Below, piece after piece: positions 12,661 to 22,774 of a stretch of DNA of 64,000 nucleotides. The translations under genes and the position numbers were made by a program. The DNA lies in contig NC_035443.2 of the NCBI RefSeq assembly GCF_002127325.2, positions 28,301,838 to 28,365,837 on the forward strand, given 5' to 3'. The notes under the pieces are model-generated. The model worked only from the letters and a program-made list of their open reading frames with translations, ran no database searches and was not told where the DNA came from. Each line of letters opens with the position of its first letter. The stretch's first letter is position 1. The stretch comes from Helianthus annuus. Lineage: Eukaryota; Streptophyta; Magnoliopsida; Asterales; Asteraceae.

Positions 12661-13301
12661 CTAAAAGTGAGCAAAAATATACGCGCTTTCGTTAAACACG
12701 CGTGGAGTTGGTTTTAAATATAAAATGTGTGTGGGGCTCAATGGTTTTGTAATCCAGGTTATGGACTAGCACTAAAAAGAGTCCCAACTGCCATCTTAAA
12801 AAATGGGTATCAAATATCTTTTTCCTTGAGAAAAGGGACGAACTACCCCCTTTATTTTGAGACCCATTTGCAAAATCACCATGTTTTATTGGATCAAACC
12901 AATTAGCTCACAATTAGTAGAAGGACAATCATATTTTTTTTTTCTTCACATCAAATTGACAAAGAGAACTTGATTTATTTTTTTAACTTATTTATAACGT
13001 CTTCTGGTTTTTTCATATGGTAAGGTGGCCGAATGGGGCTTATCAGGTTAGACAAATGGATTTTGTAAAACCAGCTAAAGGGTAAAACTTAAAAGGGGAG
13101 TTAGCTTTTTCAGAACTGGACCAGACCAAAATGTAACATGTTTTTGTTTTCATGGCGGTAATATATCAAAATCATTTATGTCAAGACTTGAAAAGAAAAT
13201 GTTTAAGCAAGCTGGAAATTGTGACTTGTGGGTACTAAATGGGGACACACTTCATTTATTCCTTTTTAGAGATTAGGTCTTTTTGGATATTTACTAAATG
13301 A
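12661..13301. other. Helitron interior, no gene recognised
   Basis: AT-rich spacer between the pectate lyase and CDPK fragments. I see no conserved motif, RNA gene or clear repeat here. Confidence 0.4.
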
Positions 13302-13428
13302 GGACTGGTTGTCGTGCATAAGGATCTCAAGCCTGAAAATTTCTTGCTTTCTACCAAGGATGAAAATGCAATGTTGAAAGCAACGAATGTAGGGTTATCC
13401 GTGTTCATCGAAGAAGGTATAAATTTCG
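13302..13428 (+). pseudogene. CDPK (calcium-dependent protein kinase) fragment
   Basis: Encodes [20 protein letters not shown] then [14 protein letters not shown]. This corresponds to the catalytic loop and start of the activation segment of plant calcium-dependent protein kinases, which normally read [12 protein letters not shown] and [14 protein letters not shown]. The catalytic HRD arginine is changed to lysine and the DFG motif to NVG, losing the magnesium-binding aspartate, so the fragment has decayed. No EF hands or other kinase parts are present. It ends in a 24-bp sequence that is repeated at the start of the next captured fragment. Confidence 0.85.
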
Positions 13429-13474
13429 TAATTGGTTTGTTTCGTTCTAAACTATCATCGAAGAAGGTATAAAT

Positions 13475-13550
13475 TTCGGCGTCTATGACGGACATGGTGG
13501 ACCGGAGACGTCAAGATTCGTTAGCGAGAACCTGTTCGCTAATCTCAAGA
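13475..13550 (+). pseudogene. PP2C phosphatase exon fragment
   Basis: Encodes FGVYDGHGGPETSRFVSENL then FANLK. DGHGG is the metal-binding signature of PP2C protein phosphatases, and the following residues resemble plant clade D members. The piece ends at a consensus donor (GTAAG at 13551), so it looks like a captured exon end. The rest of the catalytic domain is missing. Only about 50 bp separate it from the CDPK piece, and a duplicated 24-mer lies between them. Confidence 0.85.
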
Positions 13551-15632
13551 GTAAGTTCGGTTAAACGGTTTCAAGAATTAGATTTGAAATTAATGTTTCT
13601 GGTCATAGGATGGATCTAAATATTGAATCGTCATAGGATGGATCTCAGTTTTGAATCGTCACACCAAAGAAAATGGCATAACAGCCTTGATGAAGATAAA
13701 GACTCGGACATGTCGGTGAAAATTTACCACTATCTTGATACAAACTTGCTTGTCCAGCCTCAAGTTTTTTGTTTAATTAACAATTTTACTTGTGTAAGTA
13801 TATTTAATGGCCCTTTTTGGCTTTTGCAGCTATTGTTGGCATAATAGTGCATGGATGCTCTTTTTTAGTTGTCTTAGATTCATAAATTTCAACAGATTCG
13901 AAGTCTTGATAGCAGCGACGAATGATGTGGTGGTTTGATTGCTTTCTTATATATTGGCATGTGATGTTTAATCTTGGTGTATATTGAACTAAAATAGGGT
14001 GTTTTAGAGTTATTAGGGGATTTTTCCATCAGCGTTTAATTTTGTATTCCCCAGTTTCTTTTCTTACTGGTGGTGTTTGTATGCCCTCGTGTTTTGGTGA
14101 TTATATATTCTATGTTGCCATTATAAAAAAAAACTTAATTTTGTCATTTGATGTTGTTTGTATGCTCTGGTGTTGATGACTAGAACACCTTCATTGTTAT
14201 ACTTTTAACAATTTAGCCATTTAATACCCTTTTCAAATCGACCCATCTACCAAGATATACATTTTATGCATTCTTAGATTACGAGATTAGTTCTTCACTT
14301 GCGTTGTAATCATGGGCTAATTTTTTGTTTGATACGTAAAATAAAGATAATCATAAAATCAATTAACCCGTGACCTGAGTATAATGATTAGATAATTAAA
14401 ATAATAGTTAAACAAAATAAAGAAAGAAAGAAATTATTAATGAAAGAATATAAAGATACTGATGGGAACAAGATGTCGAGAGTGAGAGTTAAATTACAAA
14501 GATACAACACTTTTTGTTAAATTATAGGGTAGATACAGAGTCTAATGTGATTTTGTGAATGCTTTAAAAGGCTATTTTTAGTGAATATTACTCTAAACTG
14601 ATTTATTAAAAGATACACGTCACTTTCTACTATCCCCGTGTTGAAGAAATCAAACAAAGCCTTCACTTATATTTATATTTCTTTTATTATAAGGTTATGA
14701 GTTATATAATTTATATTGTTATACCGGCATATTACATGGGTATATAAGAAACCTAATGGACGACCTAACTTTTTACAAGGCCCATTACATATATAGATCA
14801 CACTGATACTACCAATAAGAAAACAAACGGATACTATACAGTATCATGAAACGATTGATCAACCGATAGAAAACGAGTAACGCTTTGTAAATTGTCGTTG
14901 CTGCCACATTTTCACCAACCATTTTCAGAAAAATAGCCTTTTGACTAAAAGTATTACATGCATTTTGACTTCCAATAATATTAGCATTGACCATACTTTT
15001 ACTACATGTAACTCCTTTTTATATCGATAAATCCAAATTAATTCGCTCCCTAGGTTAAGCTAGCCCCATAGTAGCGAAAGTTTGACCATATTGACACGAG
15101 ATTCATGTATTTTAAACTTTTCCATGCTATTTGTTATTTTTTGGATTTCCATACTAACTATTGGTACCACACCAATACCGTAATATCACGAGACGACTAA
15201 TAAACGAACAGTAAACGAGTATTCTATTGTAAATCGCCACTCCCGCCGCATCGTGCAGATGTCAGTGTTTTCTTTTTTTAAATGTTATTTACATAGTTAA
15301 CCCTCGTCGAAAACGTCAAGCTTTGCCACTGCCGAAGGCCTCATTGTAACTGATGATATGATTCATCATTCAAAAGCGTTGATTTACCCGCATCTTTAAA
15401 ACCCCACATAACATAACTAGAATCACACAATTTTCTTTGTTTTCTCCTAAAGCCGGTAACCGGCCGTAACACAATAACCACCAATCGCCGCACACCGCTG
15501 ATTCTCCGCCGCTGAAGAAGGCGGCTACCGACCCTCACGTTCTGCTACACTGCCACCATCTTCGTCGCATGCCACATCGGAAACTACGTCCCTATACATA
15601 ACCCTAAACTCACCAACGTAAGTGATATGTTT
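13551..15632. other. Helitron 3' region, unrecognised captured sequence
   Basis: Between 13620 and 14130 the sequence is intron- or 3' UTR-like. From 14810 to 15260 two diverged copies of a block occur (compare CGAGTAACGCTTTGTAAATT near 14873 with CGAGTATTCTATTGTAAATC near 15216). From 15340 to 15620 there is a GC-richer exon-like stretch ending at a donor-like CAACGTAAGT, with a reading frame that I cannot assign. Nothing here can be named. Confidence 0.4.
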
Positions 15633-15661
15633 CCCGCCGCATCGCGCGGGTAAACGACTAG
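15633..15661 (+). other. Helitron 3' terminal hairpin and CTAG end
   Basis: CCCGC (15633-15637) pairs with GCGGG (15646-15650), then TAAACGA and CTAG (15658-15661), followed by the target T. A similar CCCGCCGCATCG string occurs at 15243, possibly a second terminator-like copy. Confidence 0.75.
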
Positions 15662-16318
15662 TGATATAATATCAGTAAGTAATCAAACATGTATGGGTTT
15701 TATGATTTAAGACCAAACTATGCACCGTAGGGGCATTGTGGTCATTATATAACATAATTTGAAAACTTGTTTAAAAGTTTGAGTTATAATCAAGTACTTA
15801 CTGTGAAAATACTTAAATTATGTTATAATAACAGTGGGTATTTTATTTTTGTATGATAGTTATGGTTTAAGACCCTACTATACGTAAAAAGAGCGTTTCG
15901 GTCATTAAATAACATAATTTACAATCTTGTATCAAAACATAGGTTATGATCAGTTTTATATTATCAAATTATGTTAAATATATTAACGTATCATTAGGTA
16001 AATCATTTGCAAGTTCATTGTTGATTAAAATCTTATTTTTTGCAAAAAGGGGATTTTGGTCAAAGTTGACACAATATAGAAACTTGCATATAAACTCAGA
16101 ATCATCTGATTATGATCATGTAATATAACCTTAGAGGGTTATCCTACATTGTATTACGATCATAATACAACTTAAATTCAGTAGCTAACTTAGCTAAATC
16201 GGGTCAGAAATGACAGTAAAAGTAGAAGTCAAACTGCTCGACTTTCAGTTGCGAACCGACCTTAAAACTGGAATCACGAGCCGAACATGTTCACACAAGT
16301 TCTAATATTAATTACCAA
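15662..16318 (-). mobile_element. Tekay-type LTR fragment, right part
   Basis: Continues the LTR piece at 8702-8769 across the Helitron. Recognisable LTR phrases include GGGGCATTGTGGTCAT near 15729, a second degenerate copy near 15888, ATGTAATATAACC near 16120 with AGAGGGTTAT after it, and GTTGCGAACCGA near 16248. It is cut at 16318 by CACTA-2. Confidence 0.7.
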
Positions 16319-17159
16319 CACTACAAAAAAATGCCATTTAGTGGCACTTAACTTTTGTGCCACTAATTTTAGCTTTTAGTGGCACTTTAGGTATGTCATA
16401 CTTTGTTAGCACACACTTTTAATGGCATTTAGCAATTAAGCCACTCTTTTAAGTTTTTAACGGCACTTTATATATTTGAATACGTGACACTAAAAGTTTC
16501 TCACCTTAAAAGTTGAAACCCTTTGAAAATTTTTGGTTTCCCTCCTGTATCCATAATTATTTTCACCCCTAAATTTCTTTTCCCTAACCTATCCTCTCAA
16601 ATCCCCCACCAACAAGGCCATAACTCCAATCTGTTTCTCATGTTGCCTCTGTATCAATTTCCAAATTTTTGAACCACCACCTATTGAGAAGGCCCCTTTT
16701 ATCCTCGTTCAACAACCCTTCATCTTCATTCAACAGCCCCTACGGATTTTAGGTTGATGAGGATTTATTGTTTTATCTTATTTGGTGCCCTAATTCTTAA
16801 AGTTTCATTTCTTGTGTAGGTTGGAAGGTATTTGAAATCGATCTATAATATTTTGTTCATGGCTTCCATCGTTGAATCTTCTTGGATGGCACGGTCATTA
16901 GTACTTTGAGAATTTAAATATACCAATAATCAACAGAATGTCAGAACCCACCGTCATCACCAACAACCCACTAACATCCAAAATGGGTATGTACATTCCT
17001 AATTTCTTTGTAATTTCAGGAGATTTGTGTCATTTTTTTAGTTTAATACACATACATTCTAGTCGATTAGGTGGGGCTTTTGTCAATTTAAGGTTTTGAT
17101 TCCATGATGTTTGAGTTTTTTAGTAAAAGACAAGTGTCGTTAGGGTTTCGGGTATAGGT

Positions 17160-17425
17160 GTGGGTTGGGCTTGGCTGTTAAGGGTTGTTACAGGTTGTGT
17201 GTAGGGTTGGGGCTGGGTATTCAGCTTGTTACGGATTGGTTTTCATATTGTTGCAGATCCGTGTGTGGGTTGGGCTTGGGTTTTTAGGTTTTGTTGCGGG
17301 TCAGGGTGCTGGTTGGGCTTGGGTTTTCAGATTGTTGCGGGTCTTGGGGTGTGTTGGGCGTGGGTTTTCAGATTGTTCGGGGTGGGTTTTCAAATTGTTG
17401 CGGGTCTGGGTGCGGGTTTGGCTGT
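17160..17425 (+). repeat. GT-rich minisatellite, about 45-bp unit
   Basis: About five or six degenerate units built around GGGTTGGGCTTGGGTTTT, then CAGATTGTTGCGGGTC. Units differ by small indels. Open frames across it in all three forward phases are a product of the repeat and not genes. Confidence 0.7.
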
Positions 17426-17629
17426 GGTGTAATTGTATGTTGTGTTTGGAGTTTTATGATTTTTTGGCTGGTTCGGATTTATTAGTTTGGATGGTTCGGA
17501 CATGTTGTTCCATATTTTGACTAAGCGACCTGACTAAAGTATTACGAACTGGTAATTTGAAAAGTCTTTTTTGCAGGAACACTTTCACTATTGTTAGGAA
17601 GTTTAAAGGAGACAAGTTGAATGGGTCAC

Positions 17630-17945
17630 CAGTTGTCTTCAATTGAGACTTAAAGATATCTCCAATTGAGAACCTGGGCTTCACAGCAGGTGATGGCTTC
17701 ACAACTTTCTCATTTTTCACTACTAGATCTATTAGACCCATCTCTCTCTTCATGGATTTCACCAACTCAACGTCCACATTGTTTCCAACTCTGTCCATCA
17801 CATAGAACGTAATATCCACTGTAGATTTGTCGGTTTTCGTTGCTAAATCTGCTCTCAGTACTGCTAGCCCCTTCTCTTGAAGAACTCTAGTTATGTCTGA
17901 TAGCAACCCTACCCTGTTGTTTGCACATAGTTCTAGTCGGGTTCC
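17630..17945 (-). pseudogene. ACT-domain repeat (ACR) protein, 3' exon fragment
   Basis: On the minus strand an acceptor site (TGCAG before 17945) opens an exon encoding GTRLELCANNRVGLLSDITR, then VLQEKGLAVLRADLATK, a complete-looking last ACT domain, then VDLVVKNE-like and KPRFSIGDIFKSQL tail sequence typical of plant ACR proteins. These are thought to sense small ligands such as amino acids. Homology fades near 17630, although the frame stays open to 17454. The N-terminal ACT repeats are missing. It sits inside CACTA-2, so capture by that transposon is the simplest explanation. Confidence 0.75.
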
Positions 17946-18076
17946 CTGCACAAATAAGCCATAAAATCTTAAGAACATGATACTAAACCGGTTTAACTTG
18001 AGTTGGTGTTGGAACCATAGATGTTTATGATGTGATGAGAACGATGAAGTACCTCGCATACACGACGCTCCACTGC

Positions 18077-18830
18077 AGCCTCTAAGCATTTCATAGCCTC
18101 TAACTATTTTGTCGAGGCGTAGGCGGCAAACTTATTGGCGGCAATGATAAACTAGCGCGGATTTTTTTTTTGTTTCTTTAAGTAGCTTTTATAGGGTTAA
18201 TCTTGAAATCATGATCCCAAATACACAAAAACCCATCTGCAATCTTGAAATCATGATTCTTCTTCAATCTTCAATACAAGGTAAGTTTTCTTTAATGCTT
18301 TTTTTAATCTTGAACTATTTTGTTTCTTAATAATTGATGATGATGATTGTTAATTGATTATGTTATGGCTGATTTTAATGATACTTTCTGCTATTTATTG
18401 ATTCTGTTATGGCCGCTTTTGATGATTATTAATTGATGATTATTGTTAATTCATTCTCAATGCTTTTTTTAATCGATCATGAATATATATATTGCTACTG
18501 TTAATGTTTTTTTCTGCTGTAAATGTTATGGCTGCTGTTAATATTTTTTCGTGCTATTAATGTTTTTTTTTTCTGTTGTTAAAGTTATGGCTGCTGTTAA
18601 TGATTAAGTTATGGCTGTTGTTTGTGTTTTTAACTACTGAATCTAATGAAATTGATGAGAAAACTCCTTTTTTGATGTTAAGTATTTAATTTTTTTATAA
18701 TATATATAATTTTATATTTATATATTAATACCGCCTCGGCCTTACGCCTTGTTTCGCCTCGATACTTACGCCTCGTGAGGCCGAGGGAAAACGCCTCGAA
18801 ACTCATTTCCATTTTTTAAACCTTGCCTCC
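18077..18830. repeat. AT-rich segment with GC-rich CGAGGCG/CGCCTCG arms
   Basis: Near the left edge GTCGAGGCGTAGGCGGCAAA and near the right edge a CCGCCTCGGCC block and several CGCCTCG/CCTCGTGAGGC motifs bracket about 550 bp of AT-rich DNA with many TGATTATTGTTAATT-like phrases. This layout could be a non-autonomous DNA transposon inserted near the ACR fragment, but I found no clear terminal repeats or target duplication. Confidence 0.3.
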
Positions 18831-18911
18831 ATCAATCTTTCTTACAAAATACTCCTGTTAAAGATGTTGAAGTTAGTTCCATAAAGATCACAGTGGTTTA
18901 GTTTGTTTGTT

Positions 18912-19640
18912 TTTTTTTGGATAAAGGGCATAACCCGGAAAATGTATAACAAACCCAATAAAAAGTTACATCATCAAAGGGGCATACCTGATACCCCCGT
19001 ATCATCCCCAAAACAGACTTTGGGGACCAAAAATAAGAAACCATCCAGCCCTGTCTTGGGTTACAAAAGAACCTAACACTACAACTCCAAGTATCTATGC
19101 TAACAATACGACATAGCTATATTTGATAACAAAAGTTATATGTACGCGTAATAATATAGCGATACCAATGATAATTCACAATCCATGGAGACTTGATTTT
19201 CCATATAACAGAGTTGACACAACACCCTTTTGTGGATCCAAAAATCAGCTGCTTGGGGAATACCATAGGATCATAACGCCTGAATATCAGCCAGGCCCAC
19301 CAGTACGACATATACCCTCTTTGGGCTTTCGAAACGTATAGACTAGCAACCGAAAGCTGGGCCATCAAGGAGCTGCAATTGGGCAAAATTTGGGCCATCA
19401 CTCATTGCTGAACAACCCAAAGCTGGGCCTTCCAGAACAGAATAGTCCACCAGCAACTATTAAGCCTTTGATATACCCAGCTTGTACCCCTGAAATAAGT
19501 CTGAACCGCCTGAATAAAGGCCCAATACTCCAGCAACCAGCTCATCCGAGAATAACACATCCCAATCATATAACCCCGGAGGCCCAACTCTGAGAGATTA
19601 GTAGCAAACCAGCTCATCCGAGAATAACACCCAGGCATAC
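18912..19640 (-). mobile_element. Possible 3' end of a non-LTR retroelement
   Basis: On the minus strand the sequence ends in ATCC followed by an A-run (T-run at 18912-18920), resembling a poly(A) tail after a 3' UTR. Upstream frames on that strand (19117-19401, 19402-19638) show no recognisable reverse transcriptase motif. A 22-bp phrase starting CCAGCTCATCCGAGAATAAC is repeated at 19537 and 19611. Confidence 0.25.
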
Positions 19641-20390
19641 CACATCCGAGTGAAGATCACTAAAACACAATATCCAAACCTTAACACTCCATTTTTCCTA
19701 CAAAGTGTACAAAGTCATAGTTTGATCACATTTTAAACAATGCACACCTCAACTGATGTCTAAGTTTGATCACATTTTGACTTCATCTACATGTGTTTTG
19801 AAATAGGCTTTGTTCTTGGTTTAATGAAGTTACACATAACATCTAGTTATATTCAGATTTAAATAATGCACACCTCAACTGAGACAACGGACATCCATTA
19901 AGCTCAAAAAGAAAACTTGTGTTTCCCATAGTCACAAACGATTGCGGTTTGTATTTCGTATAACCACCGTTTCCGTAGTAAAAAACGGTTGTGGTTTGCA
20001 CATTCAATCTTCAATACTTCATTAAAATACCACTAGTAGAAGAACCCGACACCTCTTCATGTTACGAAGAATGTTCTCGAAATTGAAGGAAAAGGAAAAG
20101 ATTTGTTGAAATCGAAGAAAAGAGTAAAAAAGATGAATTGAGGCGTGCATTTGGAACAACAAGTCCAACAATCTGTTTATTACCTGTTGTTGTCTAAACA
20201 ATATATGAATGCATGCAACGAATTTGACAACTGTGACAGCTTATTAAAAATATAAATCACCTCCAATCCTTTCCTGGTCAAATCACACACTATAAAGTTT
20301 AAACTTATCATGTGTTGTAATTTGGAAAGATGACTGAATAGACATCTGAATAACAAACTGTGGAGAACTTGTTAGCGTTATCCTTCAACA

Positions 20391-20690
20391 TAAGCTAAAA
20401 TACGCTAAAATATGTTAAGAAACGATAAAATACGTTAACATACGATAAAATACGCAAAAATACGTAAAAATACGCTAAAACAGGTAAAAATACGCTAAAA
20501 TACACTAAAATATGCCAAAATACGCTAAAATACGCCAAAATACGCTAAAATACGTTAGAATACGTTAAAATACGCCAAAATACGTTAAATTACGCCGAAA
20601 TATGTAAAAATACCCTAAAATAGGTTAAAATAAGCTAAAATACGTTAGAATACGCTCAAATACGTCAAAATACGCGACTAACGATATTTC
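20391..20690 (+). repeat. Tandem decamer array, consensus TACGYTAAAA
   Basis: Roughly 29-30 consecutive 10-bp units, nearly all in perfect 10-bp register, vary around TACGCTAAAA, TACGTTAAAA and TACGCCAAAA. Each unit ends in an A-run, so A-tracts repeat close to once per helical turn. Confidence 0.9.
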
Positions 20691-20924
20691 CACACACGTA
20701 TACATATAATACGACACTATGGAGTAAAAGTGGATTACAAACAAAATTGTACGTAATCATAGAATACGATATTCGCACGCAACCGAACGGCACCGAAAGG
20801 ACTTATGTTGAAGGTATACGTAATAAAACGGCAAAATATGCGAAAGTTCGGCAAAAAACGAGACGTATACGCGTCGAACCGAGGGAAACACGATAACACT
20901 AAATTTGAAATAATGCCATATACG

Positions 20925-21090
20925 ATCGTATAGGCCTATGTTGTATCGTATATCAGCTTAATACACATCGTATAGGCCTATACGATTCGTATTAAACTTT
21001 GAATTTTCTCAATAATACCCCTGAATTTATAAGATAACCAGGGGTATTTCAGTAAATTCATCGATTAATACGTTCGTATAGGCCTATACG
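20925..21090. repeat. Nested palindromes CGTATAGGCCTATACG around a hairpin
   Basis: The perfect 16-bp palindrome CGTATAGGCCTATACG occurs at 20969-20984 and 21075-21090, with a partial copy near 20927. Midway between them AATACCCCTG (21014-21023) pairs with CAGGGGTATT (21039-21048). The second palindrome is extended by AATACG and CGTATT arms. Confidence 0.85.
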
Positions 21091-21203
21091 ATGCGTATTG
21101 AAGTATAAATTTTTCAAAAATGTTTTTCAAATCAAGGGTTCCATCATTACAACCACTTGTTTTCAACGGGGATGTAATGCAATGATTCCTCTCAATTGAA
21201 TAG

Positions 21204-22212
21204 ACAAACACTTGCTTCATAGGACTCACTTGAATCGTCTCGGAAGTACTGAACAACAGAAATAACAGCTTCGGTTTCATCAGCTGCATCGTGTACCGTG
21301 GAATGCATCCGTATTTTTGTAAATCGCCCAAACAAGCATACCTTGAATTAGTCTAGAACACTCGTAATCCTCAATCGGCTTTGAAACCGGACAGAATCTA
21401 CGAAGAAACTCTTCGATTTCACGGTGAGTGGAGAAATTAGCGACGAAAAAACTGTTGGAATTTGTGGATTTTGGTTGGTTCAGAAACTTAACAAGAGAAG
21501 CAACTAAAAAAGCGGTGAACGGTATTTAACGTACACACCGCATTCGAAGATCCTTGCATTAGACACAATTTGTTGGAATTTGTGGATTTCGGTTTGTTCA
21601 GATCTCTATTCGGTCATCTTTCCTCGTAACACATTTTTTTCTAAATAGCGTTGTTAACTACCAAAAGAATGCATACACAAATAGTTCTAGTGGACGAAGC
21701 AAAGAGACTGTTGTGTATCTGAATCAGGTTCTCAAACAAACACTACTAAATGCATCCATATTTAGTAGTGTCTGTTAAAATATAATTTTGAATGTATATA
21801 AGAGCGTGATCAACTACTTTGGGTATATTCGAAACCAACTAAAATACGTTAAAAGCGGCGACCGGTATTTAACGTACACACTACATTTGAAGATCCTTGC
21901 ATTAGACACAATTTGTTGGAATTTGTAGATTTCGGTTGGTTCAGATACTTGCTTCATAGGACTCACTTGAATCGTCTCGGAAGTACTGAACAACAGAAAT
22001 AACAGCTTCGGTTTCATCAGCTGCATCGTTTACCGTGGAATGCATTTGTATTTTTGTAAATCACCCAAACAAGCATGCCTTGAAGTACTGAATCAACCAA
22101 AATAACTGAAATAACAGATTCGGAATCTATTAACCCACAATTTGTTGGAATTTGTAGACAGACAATTGCTTCATAGGACTTACTTGAATCATCTCGGAAA
22201 TACTGAACAACA
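21204..22212. repeat. Duplicated blocks (two to three diverged copies)
   Basis: A block of about 140 bp starting near ACTTGCTTCATAGGACTCAC is found at 21208-21343 and 21948-22085, with a shorter third copy at about 22165-22212. A second block of about 90 bp (around TATTTAACGTACACAC) is found at 21510-21602 and 21850-21942. Copies are 90-95% similar by eye. Short open frames in both copies of the first block carry no known motif. Confidence 0.8.
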
Positions 22213-22774
22213 GAAGGATGAGATATCGGCAGTTAGCTCGAAGAAGTTTCTCTCAATCAGGTGTTCCAATAGATTCTCCCTTTTAACAATGTCCTGTTAA
22301 TTGTTTCAGATGACATGCTTGGTAACAAGAGGAACACTTTCTTCTGTTTTATTTTTTTCTACTTTTAGAAAGGTTTGACCAACTCACGATTGTAATAAAA
22401 CGGAACATAATCCCAGATTGTCTAGAGAACCGCTTTTATCATGTGTCATACGTTACGTTACGATATTCTTCGAGAATTAGAAAAGGAGAAAATACGGAAC
22501 GACAAGGGTAGCATGAGTCTGAGTCCGTTGTGGTTCGTGTCAGGTTTGTATTTCCTATAGCCACCGTTTCCGTAGTAAAAAACGGTTATGGTTTTGCACA
22601 TTCAATCTTCATTGCTTCATTATAATTAATAATGCGGTCTCGATTAATAATGGACTTCCAATGCTCACAAAGGGTGATAAACAACGCTGATATTGAACGG
22701 ATTATTAAACCAAGAAAGTCATTGGACTGCCGCAGATGAAGTCAAATGTGATCAAACTTGGACATTAGACGTAA

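Larger units (their letters stand above)
8770..15661 (+). mobile_element. Non-autonomous Helitron carrying four host-gene fragments
   Basis: The 5' end is TCTATACTACTTTATAAAG, preceded by A, and the 3' end is a small GC hairpin followed by TAAACGACTAG and then T. This matches the Helitron rule: 5' TC, 3' hairpin plus CTRR, insertion between A and T, no target duplication. The flanks rejoin into continuous LTR sequence. No Rep/helicase gene is present, so it needs helper proteins. Inside lie fragments of casein kinase 1, pectate lyase, CDPK and PP2C, all on the plus strand, which is the pattern known for gene-capturing plant Helitrons. The boundaries come from motifs and the reconstructed empty site, not an alignment. 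Confidence 0.8.
16319..18100. mobile_element. CACTA transposon (CACTA-2), left end, right end not found
   Basis: Begins CACTACAAAAAAATGCCATT, nearly identical to both termini of the complete CACTA at 33684-37770, followed by inverted AGTGGCAC/GTGCCACT subterminal motifs to about 16500. The next part (16500-16620) resembles, in reverse, the other element's region 37430-37560, so they are one family. It interrupts LTR sequence after CAA (16316-16318). No matching TTTGTAGTG end was found downstream, so the right part is lost or rearranged. The end coordinate given here is only the end of the ACR fragment region. It carries that gene fragment and no transposase. Confidence 0.65.
19736..22774. repeat. 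Repeat-rich block with inverted terminal-like arms
   Basis: AAGTTTGATCACATTTTGAC plus TTCATC near 19762-19788 recurs inverted (GATGAAGTCAAATGTGATCA, then AACTT) near 22735-22760, directly against the LTR at 22775. A phrase around CCGTTTCCGTAGTAAAAAAC is repeated directly at about 19966 and 22564. No coding sequence is recognisable. The arms could be terminal repeats of an unclassified DNA element about 3 kb long, but the match has a small gap and no target duplication is identified. Confidence 0.35.

Noticed and set aside
15341..15538. Rhomboid-like or Arg-rich protein gene
   Set aside because: A weak resemblance in one short frame was not enough; no catalytic motif is visible.
17185..17520. 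Gly/Cys-rich proteins in three overlapping frames
   Set aside because: All frames are open only because they cross the GT-rich minisatellite; there is no conserved domain.
19123..19593. Reverse transcriptase of a LINE
   Set aside because: No RT or RNase H motif could be identified in any frame; only a possible poly(A) end supports a non-LTR element.
20391..20690. CRISPR-like or centromeric satellite array
   Set aside because: Units are 10 bp without spacers, far too short for CRISPR, and the array is only 300 bp, with no sign of a satellite field.
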